DNA of 64,000 nucleotides from Coccinella septempunctata. Taxonomy: Eukaryota > Arthropoda > Insecta > Coleoptera > Coccinellidae. Under the pieces are notes generated by a model. The model ran no database searches. It saw nothing but the letters and a program-made list of their open reading frames with translations, and was not told where the DNA came from. Below are positions 21,696 to 33,488 of this stretch, in pieces. The translations under genes were made by a program, and so were the position numbers. The stretch covers positions 13,127,544 through 13,191,543 of the forward strand of contig NC_058193.1 in the NCBI RefSeq assembly GCF_907165205.1, in the 5' to 3' direction. How positions within the stretch are numbered: position 1 is the stretch's first letter; every line of letters starts with the position of its first letter.

Positions 21696-21827
21696 TAACG
21701 TCCAGTTTCATAATCAAACAAAAAGTTCATTTAATTTTGAAGCTTCCTTTAACTCTACTGAATAATGACAGTGAAGCAAGCTTTAAGCTTAAAGTGTCTT
21801 CGAATTGGATTATGAAACTGGACGTTA
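21696..21827. repeat. MITE-like hairpin with 20-bp perfect inverted ends
   Basis: TAACGTCCAGTTTCATAATC at 21696-21715 and its exact reverse complement at 21808-21827 bound a 132-bp hairpin-forming unit. Related sequence continues beyond the copia insertion (25936-26055: TTGATTATGAAACCGG, GAAACTGGACGTTAGTA). The copia element therefore landed in a cluster of these repeats. Confidence 0.7.
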
Positions 21828-21840
21828 GTAGGGTTAAAGG

Positions 21841-22035
21841 TGTTGTAAAGTACATCAAGACATTTGAATTGGGCGGTTGCTGGCAACAGCGCTCTCTGTC
21901 AGCGCATGCTATGTATTGTTCTGTCGTTCTGTGCTATAAATAAAGCAGTACTTGTCGAGACTTGAAGCTGTGCGTATCTGTTACTTTCTCCTTTTGTCCA
22001 CCATTTAACACACACTGCAAAACTGCATTACAACA
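21841..22035 (+). repeat. Copia 5' LTR, left arm
   Basis: 195 bp, TGTTG...CAACA. It contains CTATAAATAAAG (about 21937), which can supply both a TATA-like and a poly(A)-signal-like sequence. Confidence 0.93.
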
Positions 22036-22050
22036 GGTTATGCGCCCAGA
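22036..22050 (+). promoter_or_regulatory. Copia primer-binding site (initiator tRNA-Met, internal)
   Basis: GGTTATGCGCCCAGA directly follows the 5' LTR. It resembles the Drosophila copia site, which pairs with the anticodon half of initiator tRNA-Met rather than its 3' end. Confidence 0.7.
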
Positions 22051-22096
22051 TTGCTCACGTGTTTAAGTGGCGACGAAGAGAAATTTAAGATTAACG

Positions 22097-22708
22097 ATGG
22101 CAGTTAACTTTCTATCTAGTGTTCCACGTTTGAGAGGTCGAGAAAACTATACGGAATGGTCTTTCGCAGTTAGAAACGTTCTTGTACTAGACGAACTGCA
22201 AGGATGTATAGATGGCACCGTAACGGACACAGTTAAAGATGGAAAAGCCATGGCTAAGCTGGTTTTAACAATCGATTCTTCATTATATGTTCATATCAAG
22301 GAGGCTAAGACAACAAAGGAACTATGGCTCAATCTTCAAAAATTATTCGATGACTCTGGATTTACAAGAAAAATTGGATTATTACGCTTGCTAGTTTCCA
22401 TCAAGCTGAATAATTCCGACTCCATGGAAGCCTACGTCACCCAGTTGATCGAGACAGCCCAGAAATTGAAAGGAACAGGATTTGAGATCGATGAAAAATG
22501 GATTGGTTCATTGCTATTGGCAGGTTTGCCAGACAAGTATTCACCGATGATTATGGCCATCGAACATAGTCGGATGGATTTATCAGTGGACGCCATTAAA
22601 AGGAAGTTGCTCGATTCGGAACCGGAATCGGTCGGTAATACCGGACTTTCGCAAGTCGGAAAACCGGTTACGTCGGTAATAAAGGATGCAACCGTGACAG
22701 TTCTGTGA
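22097..22708 (+). pseudogene. gag: Copia Gag, lacking its zinc knuckle, left arm
   Basis: ATG at 22097 opens about 203 codons: LRGRENYTEWSFAVRNVL, LLRLLVSIKLNNSDSMEAYV, LLLAGLPDKYSPMIMAIEHS, typical of the copia-type Gag that forms the particle. The frame ends at TGA 22706-22708 without the CX2CX4HX4C nucleocapsid motif that normally follows. Sequence from about 22740 is already downstream of the protease active site, so a deletion removed the knuckle and the protease Asp motif. In the right arm the start is ATT and an internal codon is TAA, so only this arm keeps the frame. Confidence 0.8.
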
Positions 22709-22747
22709 AAGACATATCTCGAAGTTCAAAAGTCGCGTCTGTCAACA

Positions 22748-25729
22748 ATGTCAATGTCAATGTCAAAGTGTTCCGGTAATATTAATATTACTACTATGGT
22801 TGGTGATGAGGAGCATCCAGTAACAATCACCAATGTTTTATTTATTCCAGAGTTGAAGACGAATCTACTCTCTGTGAGTCAACTCATAAGAAATGGAAAC
22901 ACAGTGAAATTTGAACAGGATGTTTGTAAAATATTCAACAAATATAAACAGCTAGTTGGTGTTGCTTCACTGTTAAACAATGTATACAGACTAAACTTGA
23001 AGAAGACAGAACAGTGTTTCTTATCGACAGCCAGTAGCAGCAGAACTTGGCACAGAAGATTTGGTCATTTAAACCATCAGGATTTGTGCAAGATGGAAGC
23101 TGGGGCAGTAAAAGGAATGAATTTTTCGTCTAAGAAGGATTTTTCTTAACAATGCGTAACGTGCTGTGAGGGTAAACAGTCGAGAGAAAAATTTCCAAAC
23201 AGAGGAACCAGAGCAAAGTCAGTTTTGGAGATTGTACATGCTGACGTTTGTGGACCCATGGAGAATGTATCTCTCGGAGGTTCCAGATATTTTCTTCTGT
23301 TTGTTGATGATTACTCTAGATCTAGAATGATATTTATTTATTTTCTGAAAAGTAAATCAGAAGTCTTTAAATATCTTAGACAGTTCAAAGAATTAGTGGA
23401 AAACCAAAAACACACCACAGTGAAAATTTTGAGATCGAATAATGGCGGAGAATTCTGCAGCCAAGAGGTTGAGAATTATCTTCTGGATAATGGCATTATC
23501 CATCAAACTACTAACGCTTACACTCCGCAGCAGAATGGAGTAGCGGAAAGGACAAATCGTTCGCTAGTTGAAAAAGCGAAATGTCTTCTTTTTGACGCAA
23601 AATTAGATACAAAATTTTGGGCTGAAGCAGTGAACACTGCAGCTTATTTGAAGAATAGATCAGCAATGTCAAGTTTGGAAAATAGAACACCATATGAAAT
23701 GTGATTTGGCAGAAAGCCGGATGTAAGTAATGTTAGAATATTTGGAAGCCGAGTAATAGTGCATGTCCCGAAAGAAAAAAGAAAAAAATGGCAGAAGAAA
23801 TCTGTTGAAATGATTCTACTAGGCTTTGGTGAGAAGACAAAGGGATATCGAGTCTACGATCCGGCAACTAATGTTGTGAGCACCAGTAGAGACGTAGTAA
23901 TCATGGAAGAAGAGGAAGAAGATGTGATAATTACTCTAAACCCATCTTCAGTGGGGGCAGAAGAAGAAGCCACGAATGAAGGTGAAACATCAATTTCTAA
24001 TGAATGTGATTTTTACAGAGATGATGACCAGGACAAAAGCTCCGATGAAGAGTATTCACCAGGGCTTCCTGTCCAAGATACTGAGGCAACTCAAGAAGTA
24101 AGAAGATCCAAGAGAGTGCCAAAGGTCAAGACATTTGAAGATCACATAGTCTATATGTGTGCTTCAGAGGGAGATCAAGAATATGTCAAATTTAGTGAGG
24201 ATCCAGTCACTGTTGAGGAGGCTTTATCAAGATGGGACGAGGAGCAGTGGAAGGCAGCGATGAAGGAAGAATATGATTCGTTCGTTCGCAACAACGCCTG
24301 GGAAATTGCAGAAGTTCCAGAAGGTGCCAGTGTTGTGGACTCAATGTGGGTGTTTAGGAAAAAGCTTAACAGTGATGGTTCAGTTCGGTACAGAGCAAGG
24401 CTTGTGGCTCGCGGGTTCGTACAAAAACGAGGTATCGACTATAATGAAACGTATTCACCGGTTGTGAGACATTCTAGTTTTAGATTCCTAATTGCATTGT
24501 CCGTGCAATTGCATTTAAAAATTGTTCACTTGGATGTGATGACTGCTTTTTTAAATGGTGAATTGAAGGAGTTAATCTTCATGAAACAACCAGAAGGTTT
24601 CAAGGTTTCGAATAATAAGTTATGTAAATTAAATAAAGCAATTTATGGCTTGAGACAAGCATCTCGTGCCTGGAACCTGAAGGTTAACAAAGTTTTAACT
24701 GATATTGGCCACAAACGTTCAATTGTTGAACAATGTATTTATATGAAATCTAATCAAGATAAATTAACGGTTATCGCATTGTATGTTGATGACATCTTTG
24801 TTTTCACGAATGATAATTCAGAAGAAATTATTTTGATTGAAAATTTAAGTAAAAATTATTTTTCATTAAAGAATTTAGGAGAGGCTAGGCAATGTTTGGG
24901 TATAAACATATCTATAAATTTTGAAATGAACACCATAACTATTGATCAAAGAAGTTATATTCTGAAGATCTTGGAAAAGTTTGAAATGATTGATTGTAAA
25001 CCAATAAAAACTCCTTTAGAGACTAATTTGGAATTTGATCCTAACAAGGAATGTTGTAAAGATGTGCCATATCAGGAATTAATTGGTTCATTGATGTATC
25101 TGGCTGTATTGACGAGACCAGACATAGCCTATTCTGTTAGTTTTCTGAGTCAGTTCAACAGTAATCACACTTTGTAGCATTGGAAATGTGCTAAGCGTAT
25201 TCTTAGATATTTGAAGTTGAATACAGATTTTTGTTTAATGTTCACGGAGTCAGAAGAAGTTCTACAGGGTTTCGTTGATGCAGACTGGGGTAATGATAAA
25301 CAAGATCGAAAATCTTATACAGGTTTTGTATTCAAAATGTCGAATGGTCCTATATCCTGGGAAAGCAGGAAGCAAAGAAGTGTAGCACTTTCTAGTAAAG
25401 AGGCTGAGTATGTGGCGATGGCTGGAGTGACCAAAGAAGCAATTTATTTACAGAATTTGAATTTTGAAATTACTGGTCAGATGAAATGTGTGATTTTGTT
25501 TAATGATAATTTGGGAGCTCAGGCATTGGCAAATAATCCAGTCTACCGTAAGCGCACCAAGCATATAGATATACGTCATCATTTTGTCAGAGATGCTGTA
25601 TCAAATAATCAAATCAAGTTATTGTATTTATCTACTGATGAGATGACAGCTGACATATTTACTAAAAGTTTAGCTGTTGATAAACATAATAGATGTATTA
25701 AAGATATGAATATGTCTGTATTGATGTAG
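22748..25729 (+). pseudogene. pol: Copia Pol (integrase, RT, RNase H), interrupted, left arm
   Basis: Domains in order: end of protease/linker (NVLFIPELKTNLLSVSQL), integrase zinc-binding and core (TWHRRFGHLNH; HADVCGPM; RSNNGGEFCS; PQQNGVAERTNR), RT (WVFRKKLNSDGSVRYRARLV, VHLDVMTAFLNGEL, LYVDDIFVF) and RNase H (GFVDADWGND, SKEAEYVA, HIDIRHHFVRDAV). The DSGA protease motif is missing. Stops: TAA at about 23147, TGA at 23701-23703 (private to this arm), and TAG at about 25175 (shared with the right arm). Shared breaks predate the arm duplication and private ones postdate it. Confidence 0.88.
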
Positions 25730-25735
25730 TGGGGG

Positions 25736-25930
25736 TGTTGTAAAGTACATCAAGACATTTGAATTTGGCGGTTGCTGGCAACAGCGCTCTCTGTCAGCGC
25801 ATGCTATGTATTGTTCTGTCGTTCTGTGCTAGAAATAAAGCAGTACTTGTCGAGACTTGAAGCTGTGCGTATCTGTTACTTTCTCCTTTTGTCCACCATA
25901 TAACACACACTGCAAAACTGCATTACAACA
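25736..25930 (+). repeat. Copia 3' LTR, left arm
   Basis: 195 bp, near identical to 21841-22035, preceded by the polypurine tract and followed by the AAAGG duplication. Confidence 0.93.
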
Positions 25931-25935
25931 AAAGG

Positions 25936-27023
25936 AAGCTTTAAAATTAAAGTGACTTCAGGTTTGATTATGAAACCGGTCGTACAAATGACAGTAAAGA
26001 AAGCTTTTAGCTTGAAGTGACTTTAAATTCGAACTTGAAACTGGACGTTAGTATCGTGGATCTTATAAAGCCTTAGGAAATGTATATAGGAAACTTATCT
26101 ATTTTCTAGATATAAATGAAACGAATTATAGTTTCATGATGATGTTCATCAGCGTTAGTAAAAAAAAATCGCAAATGTTTCAAATTAGTCATTTTTTCAG
26201 TCTTTGTCCTTGGACCTTATTAGGTATTGCACTTTTCGAAGCATAGTCTGGACCTTGGACCTTATTGAGTGTTTGAAAATCACAAACATAGCAACCACTG
26301 CAGATTTAGACTGAAAAGTATAAGTTTATAATGATATATTTTGTGTTCAACATAGTTATGAACATAAATTTAATAAATTATATTAATGCATTTATGCATG
26401 AGAATTTTGTTCAGAAGCGTTCAAATGGTTCTGTTCAGAACTTCCTACCCTCAATAAGGGCCGGCTCTTATTTGGAGACGATAAAGTGGACCTTGTTTGG
26501 TACTTAGGTAGGTCCTGGGCGAATCAAACAAAATCAAAATAAAGAATCAATAATTTTGGTGTCTTAATCCGTCAATCCACGCTTCCACAGTGTTTTAACA
26601 CTGTTATTGTAGAATTACTGCACAATTACTAAAACCACGCAAAACAGAAAGAAGATATTTTATAGATATGGTCTCGTCGAGTGACCCTGAGGCAACATAC
26701 AGAGCTACTCAAAAAATGACCAGCGCGAATACAATGAAAGTCGATGCACTTTTTTGGTTGGTGAGTGGGGAGGGTCCAGATAGCATCAGTTTCATTTTAA
26801 GTATTAAGTGCGGCAATTTTGAAAAGATGGACTTTATTTGGAACGGGCTCTTTTTAGGCGCATCCACCTTATACCTACCCACTGGTGATTGTGAATGAAT
26901 ATAAATGTACAAAATCTGGAAAATACAATTGCTATTAGTGCTGGATAATGACTTGAGTGGTTTATTCAAATTAAACTAAGTAAAACGTGACGATTATACT
27001 GATAAGGCCCCATCAAAAGAATT
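25936..27023. other. Hairpin-repeat remainder, then unassigned sequence
   Basis: To about 26060 this continues the hairpin-repeat cluster. Beyond that no frame resembles a known protein. Short repeats of the theme GGACCTTATTxAG occur at 26213, 26256 and in variants near 26450-26500; their significance is unclear. Confidence 0.35.
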
Positions 27024-27239
27024 TGTCACGGGCCCTAGTATTATAAAATAAGACATAATGCACCTTGTTCTTATTTCAGAGTCTTTATTAATATATCAAC
27101 AGAAATAACTGTGCTGTGAATATAAGTACTGAATAACACTACAAAGATGGAACAATGTATAACAACGAACTTACTCTGGCAACGGTCGAGAGAGAAGAGA
27201 GAGAGTATCGTTTAGAATGACTCGTGCACAGAGCATACA
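27024..27239 (-). repeat. Solo-LTR-like sequence
   Basis: On the minus strand this reads TGTATGCTCTGTGCACGAG... and ends ...GGGCCCGTGACA, with an AATAAA signal (ATATTAATAAAGACTC) in its 3' half. TG/CA ends and the internal poly(A) signal are LTR-like. No target duplication or adjacent coding region was found. Confidence 0.35.
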
Positions 27240-27240
27240 T

Positions 27241-27263
27241 ATATAATAATAATAATAATAATA
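27241..27263. repeat. (TAA)n microsatellite at R4 junction
   Basis: A run of ATA/TAA units immediately 5' of the R4-type fragment at 27264, matching the target context of copy C. Confidence 0.85.
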
Positions 27264-28026
27264 ACTATCCAGCACATCACCGGCGGATGTCAGAAGTTCG
27301 CGGGCACGGAGTACAAAAATAGACATGATGCTGTTGCCAAGATTCTTCACCAAGAATTGGCACTAAAACACCAACTTCTAGCTTCGAAAAAGGTGCCTTA
27401 TTACAATTACCATCCGGATGCTGTGCTGGAAAACGAACATCACAAGCTCTACTGGGATCGCACGGTTCTCACAGACCGAAAAATAACCCACAATAGACCA
27501 GACCTCATATTGCTCAATAAGGATGAGGACAGAGCACTATTCATAGACGTGGCAATTCCAAATAATACCAATCTTCTAGATAGGCACACTGAAAAAATTT
27601 CAAAATACAGAGATCTCGAGGAACAAACCAGAAGACAGTGGAAGCTGAAAGATATCAAGACCATCCCTATTGTCATTTCATCTACAGGCCTGATACCGAA
27701 GAAACTACTAGAAAACTTGAGGAAACTTCAGTTGGACGAAAATATCTATAGAGTCATGCAGAAAGCGGTACTGCTCGGAACGGCGAGAACTGTACGCAAG
27801 TACATGGGGAATGCAGAGGAACACCGTCTGCTCCGACAGGAAGTGCGGGTGGAGCAGGAATCCAACCTACAGCAGGGAGGCGAGGAGCGACCCGGACCCG
27901 ACCACCACCACGAGCCCGAAAACCTGGAAAGGGCTCCAACAGAGCTTAATCCTTTTGATATCTGAGATATCTGGGATAAGTGAATTTTCCTCTGGAGAGG
28001 AGTGTGAAAGCCGCAAGGCTAAAGTC
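27264..28026 (+). pseudogene. R4/Dong-type LINE 3' fragment (copy D)
   Basis: 5'-truncated within the Cys-His region (ATCCAGCACATCACCGG...). It encodes a frame from about 27357 to 27965 with the endonuclease pattern NRPDLILLNKDEDRALFIDV and ends in NPFDI, then 3' untranslated sequence ending CTAAAGTCATAATAA. No reverse transcriptase is present. Its 3' end runs straight into copy E, a second fragment in the same orientation. Confidence 0.87.
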
Positions 28027-28029
28027 ATA

Positions 28030-28872
28030 ATAACTACATGAAATATATCGCCAAGAATGCCTCAGTGGCGGATGATAGCTGTCGTTATGGCTGTGCGATA
28101 CATGAAACTATCCAGCACATCACCGGGGGATGTCAGAAGTTCGCAGGCACGGAGTACAAAAATAGACATGATGCCGTTGCCAAGATTCTTCACCAAGAAT
28201 TGGCACTAAAACACCAACTTCTAACTTCGAAAAAGGTTCCTTATTACAATTACCATCCGGATGCTGTGCTGGAAAACGAACAAAAGCTCTACTGGGATCG
28301 CACGGTTCTCACAGACGGAAAAATAACCCACAATAGACCAGACCTCATATTGCTCAATAAGGATGAGGACAGAGCACTATTCATCGACGTGGCAGTTCCA
28401 AATAATACCAATCTTCTAGATAGGCACACTGAAAAAATTTCAAAATACAGAAATCTCGAGGAACAGACCAGAAGACAGTGGAAGCTGAAGATATCAAGAC
28501 CATCCCTATTGTCATTTCATCTACAGGCCTGATACCGAAGAAACTACTAGAGAACTTTAGGAAACTTCAGTTGGACGAAAATATCTATAGAGTCATGCAG
28601 AAGGCGGTACTGCTCAGAACGGCGAGAACTGTACGCAAGTACATGGGGAATGCAGAGGAACACCGTCTGCTCCGACAGGAAGTGCGGGTGGAGCAGGAAT
28701 CCAACCTACAGCAGGAAGCCGAGGAGCGACCCGGACCCAATCACCACCACGAGCCCGAAAACCTGGAAAGGGCTCCAACAGAGCTTAATCCTTTTGATAT
28801 CTGATATATCTGGGATAAGTGAATTTTCCTCTGGAGAGGAGTGTGAAAGCCGCAAGGCTAAAGTCATAATAA
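28030..28872 (+). pseudogene. R4/Dong-type LINE 3' fragment (copy E)
   Basis: Similar to copy D but truncated slightly further upstream (starts at CTACATGAAATATATCGCC). It has the Cys-His motif CAIHETIQHITGGC and the endonuclease core. A 1-base deletion near 28490 (GCTGAAGATATC where copy D has GCTGAAAGATATC) shifts the frame. Ends GTCATAATAA against the AATAAA tail of a minus-strand CR1-like LINE. A Gly-to-Arg difference (LLRTARTV against LLGTARTV) distinguishes it from the right-arm copy. Confidence 0.87.
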
Positions 28873-30754
28873 TTTATTGATCCTGTAGACAACACAGTGT
28901 ATAGGACAAGTCATTGTACAAATTATTCAATCCTCATTAACAATTATAGGACAATCCTGATAAAATTCTACAACAGAATAATTTGGATAGCAGTATGTTC
29001 TTGACTTTTATTTTGAATGGTGTAAAACTGAGGGACTTCAAAGTTTTAGGCAGGCAGTTGTACATTTTGATACTCTGATACAAAGGACAGTTCTCAAACT
29101 TACGAGTATTATGCTTCGGTGAAAGTAAAATATCTTGATTTCCAGTGTAATAATCATGGTAATCAGATAATTTGGTCCATTCATTATTATTTTCTTTAGC
29201 ATAGAGCAAATATATCTGAATATGTAAATACATGGCAATGATAGTATTATAAGTTATGTGGAATGAAAGTTGGTCGACAGGATGTGCGTGCAGACAAATT
29301 GAAAATTCTGCGTATAATACGTTTCTGAGCGACGAAAGCTCTGTTGAAATCAACACAGCTACCCCAGATTATGATATTATAGGAAAGGTGACTGAAAACA
29401 AGGCTATAATAAACTTGAATTAACGAACTGAGGGGTAGCGTATCCCTTACTCTATTGATTGCATAAAATGAAGAATTTAGATTCTTGCAGAGCATATCAA
29501 CATGTGCAGACCAGCTCATTTTCCTATCCATATATACACCCAAAAATTTAGTACTGGCAGTAGATGTTATCACTGTATTAGAATGGCGCATTATTAAAGT
29601 GTCATCAGGACCATTTCTCGACCCGAAGTAGATACAGACTGTCTTGTTCACATTTACCACAACTCTGTTTGCCCGGCACCAACAAACGAACTGACCTATA
29701 ATTGCCTCGCAAGCCTGGCGAAGCTCCTCCCTACTCCGTGCCAAAACAACTACCGATGTGTGGTCGGCAAATAGAACCAGCAAAAAAAGGGACATGTGAA
29801 TAGGCAAATCATTAATGAACAATAAAAATAATAGTGGTCCCAGGACGGAGCCCTGGGGAACTCCACAATCAATAGGGAACTTTTCCGAATAGGTGGAACC
29901 AACTCTAACACGCATATATCTTTGATTGAGGTAGCTACGCAACCAGTCAAGAAATATTCCCCTGTACCCTAGGCTGTAGCATTTAGTTAAAATAAATTCA
30001 AACGATAGTGTGTCAAAAAACAGACCTGCAACATGTGAGTTGCTATCCATACCCTGGTACACGGATTCTATGAAACTAAGCGCAGCCGTCAGCGTTGACC
30101 GGCCACTCCTGAAGCCATGCTGAGCTGGACTCAGTATTTTAAACTTATTTAGGTATTTCGACATTCTAGCAAAAACTATTTTCTCAAACGATCTTAGAAA
30201 TAGGACGATAGTTAGTGATTTCATCCAGGTTGCCTCCTTTATGTATCGGTATTACAATGGGCATTGGGAAATCTACCAGTCGATATTGAAAAATTGACGA
30301 TATGAGCCAGGTGATCACCTATCACCTCAGCAATGGATTTTACAACCTTAGTTGAGATATAATTTAATCCTATGCATTGCTTGTTTTTTAAATTCTTGAT
30401 TGATTCCAAGACATCAAATTTAGTTACTGGGTAAAAAAAGAAGGTATTTTCAATTAACGGTGCAGTGGTGCAGGAAACAGACAGGTGATCACCATAACTA
30501 TTCTTCAATTTTGCTTTAGCCATTGTGGTGAAGTGATCGGCAAACTTACTGACCAGCTCTGAAGGACTGTCATATTTCACTCCATCCACCCTAACAACTA
30601 CTGGGTCATAAGATCGTTTTTTCCCACTAGTGAATGAGTTGACTATACTCCACAGTGCTTTACTTTTGTTATCCGATTTCTCAATAACTGAACTGTAGGA
30701 GCTAAATTTAGCAGATTTTATTACTGTACTGCGCATGGTGCACATAGAACACAA
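28873..30754 (-). pseudogene. CR1-like LINE, RT with damaged catalytic site, left arm
   Basis: Minus-strand frames 30754-30239, 30224-29247 and 29356-28937 encode an incomplete ORF2 lacking its endonuclease: fingers, then SPAQHGFRSGRS, GVPQGSVLGPLLFLLFINDL and thumb (STKFLGVYMDRKMSWSAHV). The motif that should be YADD/FADD reads FADH, losing a catalytic aspartate, and the first catalytic block is also degraded (LFFDTLSFEF). Frame changes occur near 30230 and 29300. The 3' end reads GGATCAATAAA. The same defects appear in the right arm, so they predate the duplication. Confidence 0.88.
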
Positions 30755-31127
30755 TTTTATGTACTGGGTATATATTCCAACACCCAGATGGTATACTTAC
30801 GCCACTGCGGGTGGCTATGGAAAATCAAATTTAAGTTGCTAATAGCCGACAAGTTAAGATTTTGTGTTTCGGAATTCAGTTCGCATTTGTGAATAAACAG
30901 TAATCTATTGTAAGAAATCGAATACACGAATATGGTGAGCCGCTGCTGGTCAAAGGGGATAAGCGCTGAGTAAACGTAAACATATACGACAGCCGAGATT
31001 TGAAGCTGTGGTACTCAGGCAATTCGATTTGAAGATCCCTTCGTGCTCGGATGTACAAGCCGCTCGATATTTCTTGTGTTCACGAAAATAAATGATTAAG
31101 TTTGGAATTCTTGAGTTTCATTTCTAA
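30755..31127 (+). repeat. LTR-like sequence upstream of a gag fragment, left arm
   Basis: Contains GTGAATAAACAG (about 30890) and AAAATAAATGATT (about 31085). It ends TTTCTAACATCAGAAGTGGG, where ATCAGAAGTGGG resembles the start of a primer-binding region. The adjoining gag-like ORF supports LTR identity; the outer end was not resolved. Confidence 0.45.
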
Positions 31128-31601
31128 CATCAGAAGTGGGATTGTGCCTATCGTTCATAGTGAACTGTTATTTTGTGACTTGTGTTGTTGTATTGGTACA
31201 AAAACGATAATTACTAAGACTGCTTTCGAGCTTTTATGGACATTTACTAATACTGAGTGGTTATTACGTCGTATCCTGAAATTTTATCCTGGACTGTGTG
31301 TTTACAAGAGAAGTAAAAAAAAATGGCATCATCGGATGGCGATTCGACTCAAAGCTTACTGGCGGAGTTAGTCAAAGTTCTACAATCGCAGAGATCTGGT
31401 GAACAGGTAGATTTACCGTATTTCAAACCCGAAATTAATGAATCGAATAAATGGGTGAGTTATGTTGAGACTATTAAGCATGAAGTAGGGTGGTCTGATG
31501 TTCAAACCTTGGCAAGGATTGGCCGATTTTTATTGAATGAAGCGAAAAGATGGTTTGTAAACAGACATAATATCAAAATTTTTTCTTCTAATGGACAGTG
31601 T
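31128..31601 (+). pseudogene. LTR-retrotransposon Gag N-terminal fragment, left arm
   Basis: ATG at 31323 begins a frame with LAELVKVLQSQRSGEQVDLP, YFKPEINESNKWVSYVETI and LARIGRFLLNEAKRWFV, the look of a retrotransposon matrix/capsid N-terminus. It breaks off at about 31570 where minus-strand CR1-like sequence begins. 31128-31322 would be leader. No pol follows. Family (gypsy, BEL or copia) not resolved. Confidence 0.5.
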
Positions 31602-31799
31602 TCTCATTGATAGGGAATTATATAAAAAATCATAATTCATGGATTCTTTACAGATGCCCATTTTGTAGGCAATCCATTTTAAAAACTTACGCTGAACACG
31701 TTCAATAGTGTTCTCGTGTACTTCATAATGGGGTGACCAAACTATAGATGAATATTCCAAAATGCTCCAGACATTTGTGAAATAAACTGTTCTAATAGC

Positions 31800-32470
31800 T
31801 GAGATACTGTGAAAATTTGTTTTCTTTTAATAAATAACTGAGGCTTGTAGTAGAGCCAAGAAGGCCGCCTTCCTCATTCAACGGTCTTTCAGGGGTTGTA
31901 GTATACAGACTGCCAAATTGCTGTACACAACCTACGTGAGGCCTATTCTAGAGTACGCTGGGCCAGTTTGGTGGGTAGCTCTCAAATCTGACTTACAGCT
32001 TCTTGAGTCTATCCAGAGATGGTGCACAAGAATCCCGTTTTCCTGGTTCTCTCGACCAAGCTACGAGGCAAGAATGAGATTGTTTGACCTGACAAGATTC
32101 GAGGACCGGCGTGCCAGGAGTGACATGATAGTGGCTTTTAGGGCTACGCATGGATTCTTTGGTGTAGACCTTGAACATTTATTCCCTTTAAATACGAACC
32201 ATCTTCGCGGACATAGTTTCAAACTTGCCAAGGAATCGTTTAAAACCACCTGCCGGATGAACTTCCTACCTAATAGAATTTTCGACGTTTGGAATCGTCT
32301 CCCGAATGAAGTGGTGAATGCTGATACAGTCAACAGGTTCAAGAACATGTACGACCGATGGCGAAGTGCTTAAATTCATCTACTTTCTAGCATACATTGT
32401 ATATATTAGTTCTGTATTGAGTGCATAGGTTCAACCTCCACTCTTATTGTAGTGTAATAATAATAATAAA
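31800..32470 (+). mobile_element. 5'-truncated CR1-like LINE nested in another LINE, left arm
   Basis: A plus-strand frame at 31918-32373 encodes a LINE RT C-terminus (YTTYVRPILEYAGPVWWVAL, SIQRWCTRI, RSDMIVAFRATHGFFGVDLE, NRLPNEVVNADTVNRFKNM). The 3' end is a run of TAA units (about 32454-32470). The minus-strand host LINE resumes on both sides (KALKMLGFF before, EYSSIVWSPHYE after). Confidence 0.8.
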
Positions 32471-33419
32471 AAATCCTAACATCTTTAGAGCTTTCTGGGT
32501 AATAATAAAGATATGTTGAGTAAAATTCAACTTATGATCAATGTGTAAACCTAAATCTTTTACTAGTAAACTTGAACTTAATTCGACGTCAAATAATGAA
32601 TAATTATATTGTATGGGAGAATTTATCCTGAAAAATCTCATCACATTGCATTTATCGATATTAAAACTCATTTCATTGTCAGTACACCATCTAGCAATAT
32701 TGTTGAGATCCTCTTGCAATAAGAAACAATCATTTATGGTCTTTATAATCTTAAATAACTTTAGATCGTCCGCAAACAATAAAAAGTAGCAATTCCTAAT
32801 GTATTTTCCTATATCATTTATGAAACATAAAAACAGTAGAGTTGATAGTGGAGAGCCCTGACCAACCCCGGAAAGCACCGTAGTCATCCCGGAGATAATA
32901 TTATCTCCAAGTTGGACCCTAAAAGTAAACTCAAGCAATCGATCCGCTAGCCAATCCAATATCGGAGGGCCTACACCTAAGCCTTTTAATTTCTCAATTA
33001 ATAGCCAATGAGGTACCTACTACATCAAAAGCTTTTTTGAAATCAGTATAGATGCTATCGACTTGAAATTTTTCCAACATTGCTTTTCATATTATATCAA
33101 TGTATGAAACCAAGTTTATTGTAACAGATCTCTTGCTGATAAAACCATGCTGCTCTGCTATGCAGACACTTGAAAAATGAGGTGAAATCTTTAGATATAA
33201 TAACCTGTCAAATAATTTCGGAATATAGGAGCACTTCAAAATAGGCCTATAATTTTTCACATTTTTTACATCGCCAGATTTATGTATGGGGATGACAAAA
33301 TTGTTCTTCCAGACTTTTGGATAAATTTCTTTACGCAGCGAAACATCGAACAAGTTGCATAAAGGTTCAGACAATACACCAGCACAACGTTTTAAAAATA
33401 TTGAAGCAATATTGTCCAT

Positions 33420-33488
33420 GTGGCAGGAAGACCTAGGTCGTTAGCCCTTTGAAACATTGTTTCAATAAAGTTTACTACTACTACTACT
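33420..33488 (-). mobile_element. 69-bp retroposed 3' tail with exact 9-bp target duplication, left arm
   Basis: ATTGTCCAT occurs at 33411-33419 and 33489-33497. The 69 bp between, read on the minus strand of the left arm, match 52121-52192 of the right arm; read on the plus strand they end CAATAAAGTTT(ACT)n. This is a minimal, extremely 5'-truncated LINE or SINE insertion inside the CR1-like RT gene. The right-arm version has one more 3-bp unit. Confidence 0.85.

Larger units (their letters stand above)
21841..25930 (+). mobile_element. Ty1/copia retrotransposon, left-arm copy, defective
   Basis: 4090 bp with 195-bp LTRs (TGTTG...CAACA) flanked by AAAGG at 21836-21840 and 25931-25935. The primer-binding site GGTTATGCGCCCAG follows the 5' LTR and GTAGTGGGGG (25726-25735) is the polypurine tract. 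The LTRs differ at about three positions (for example GGGCGG/TGGCGG, TATAAAT/TAGAAAT). The coding region is short and interrupted, and the nucleocapsid and protease active site are missing, so it would need help to move. Confidence 0.93.
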
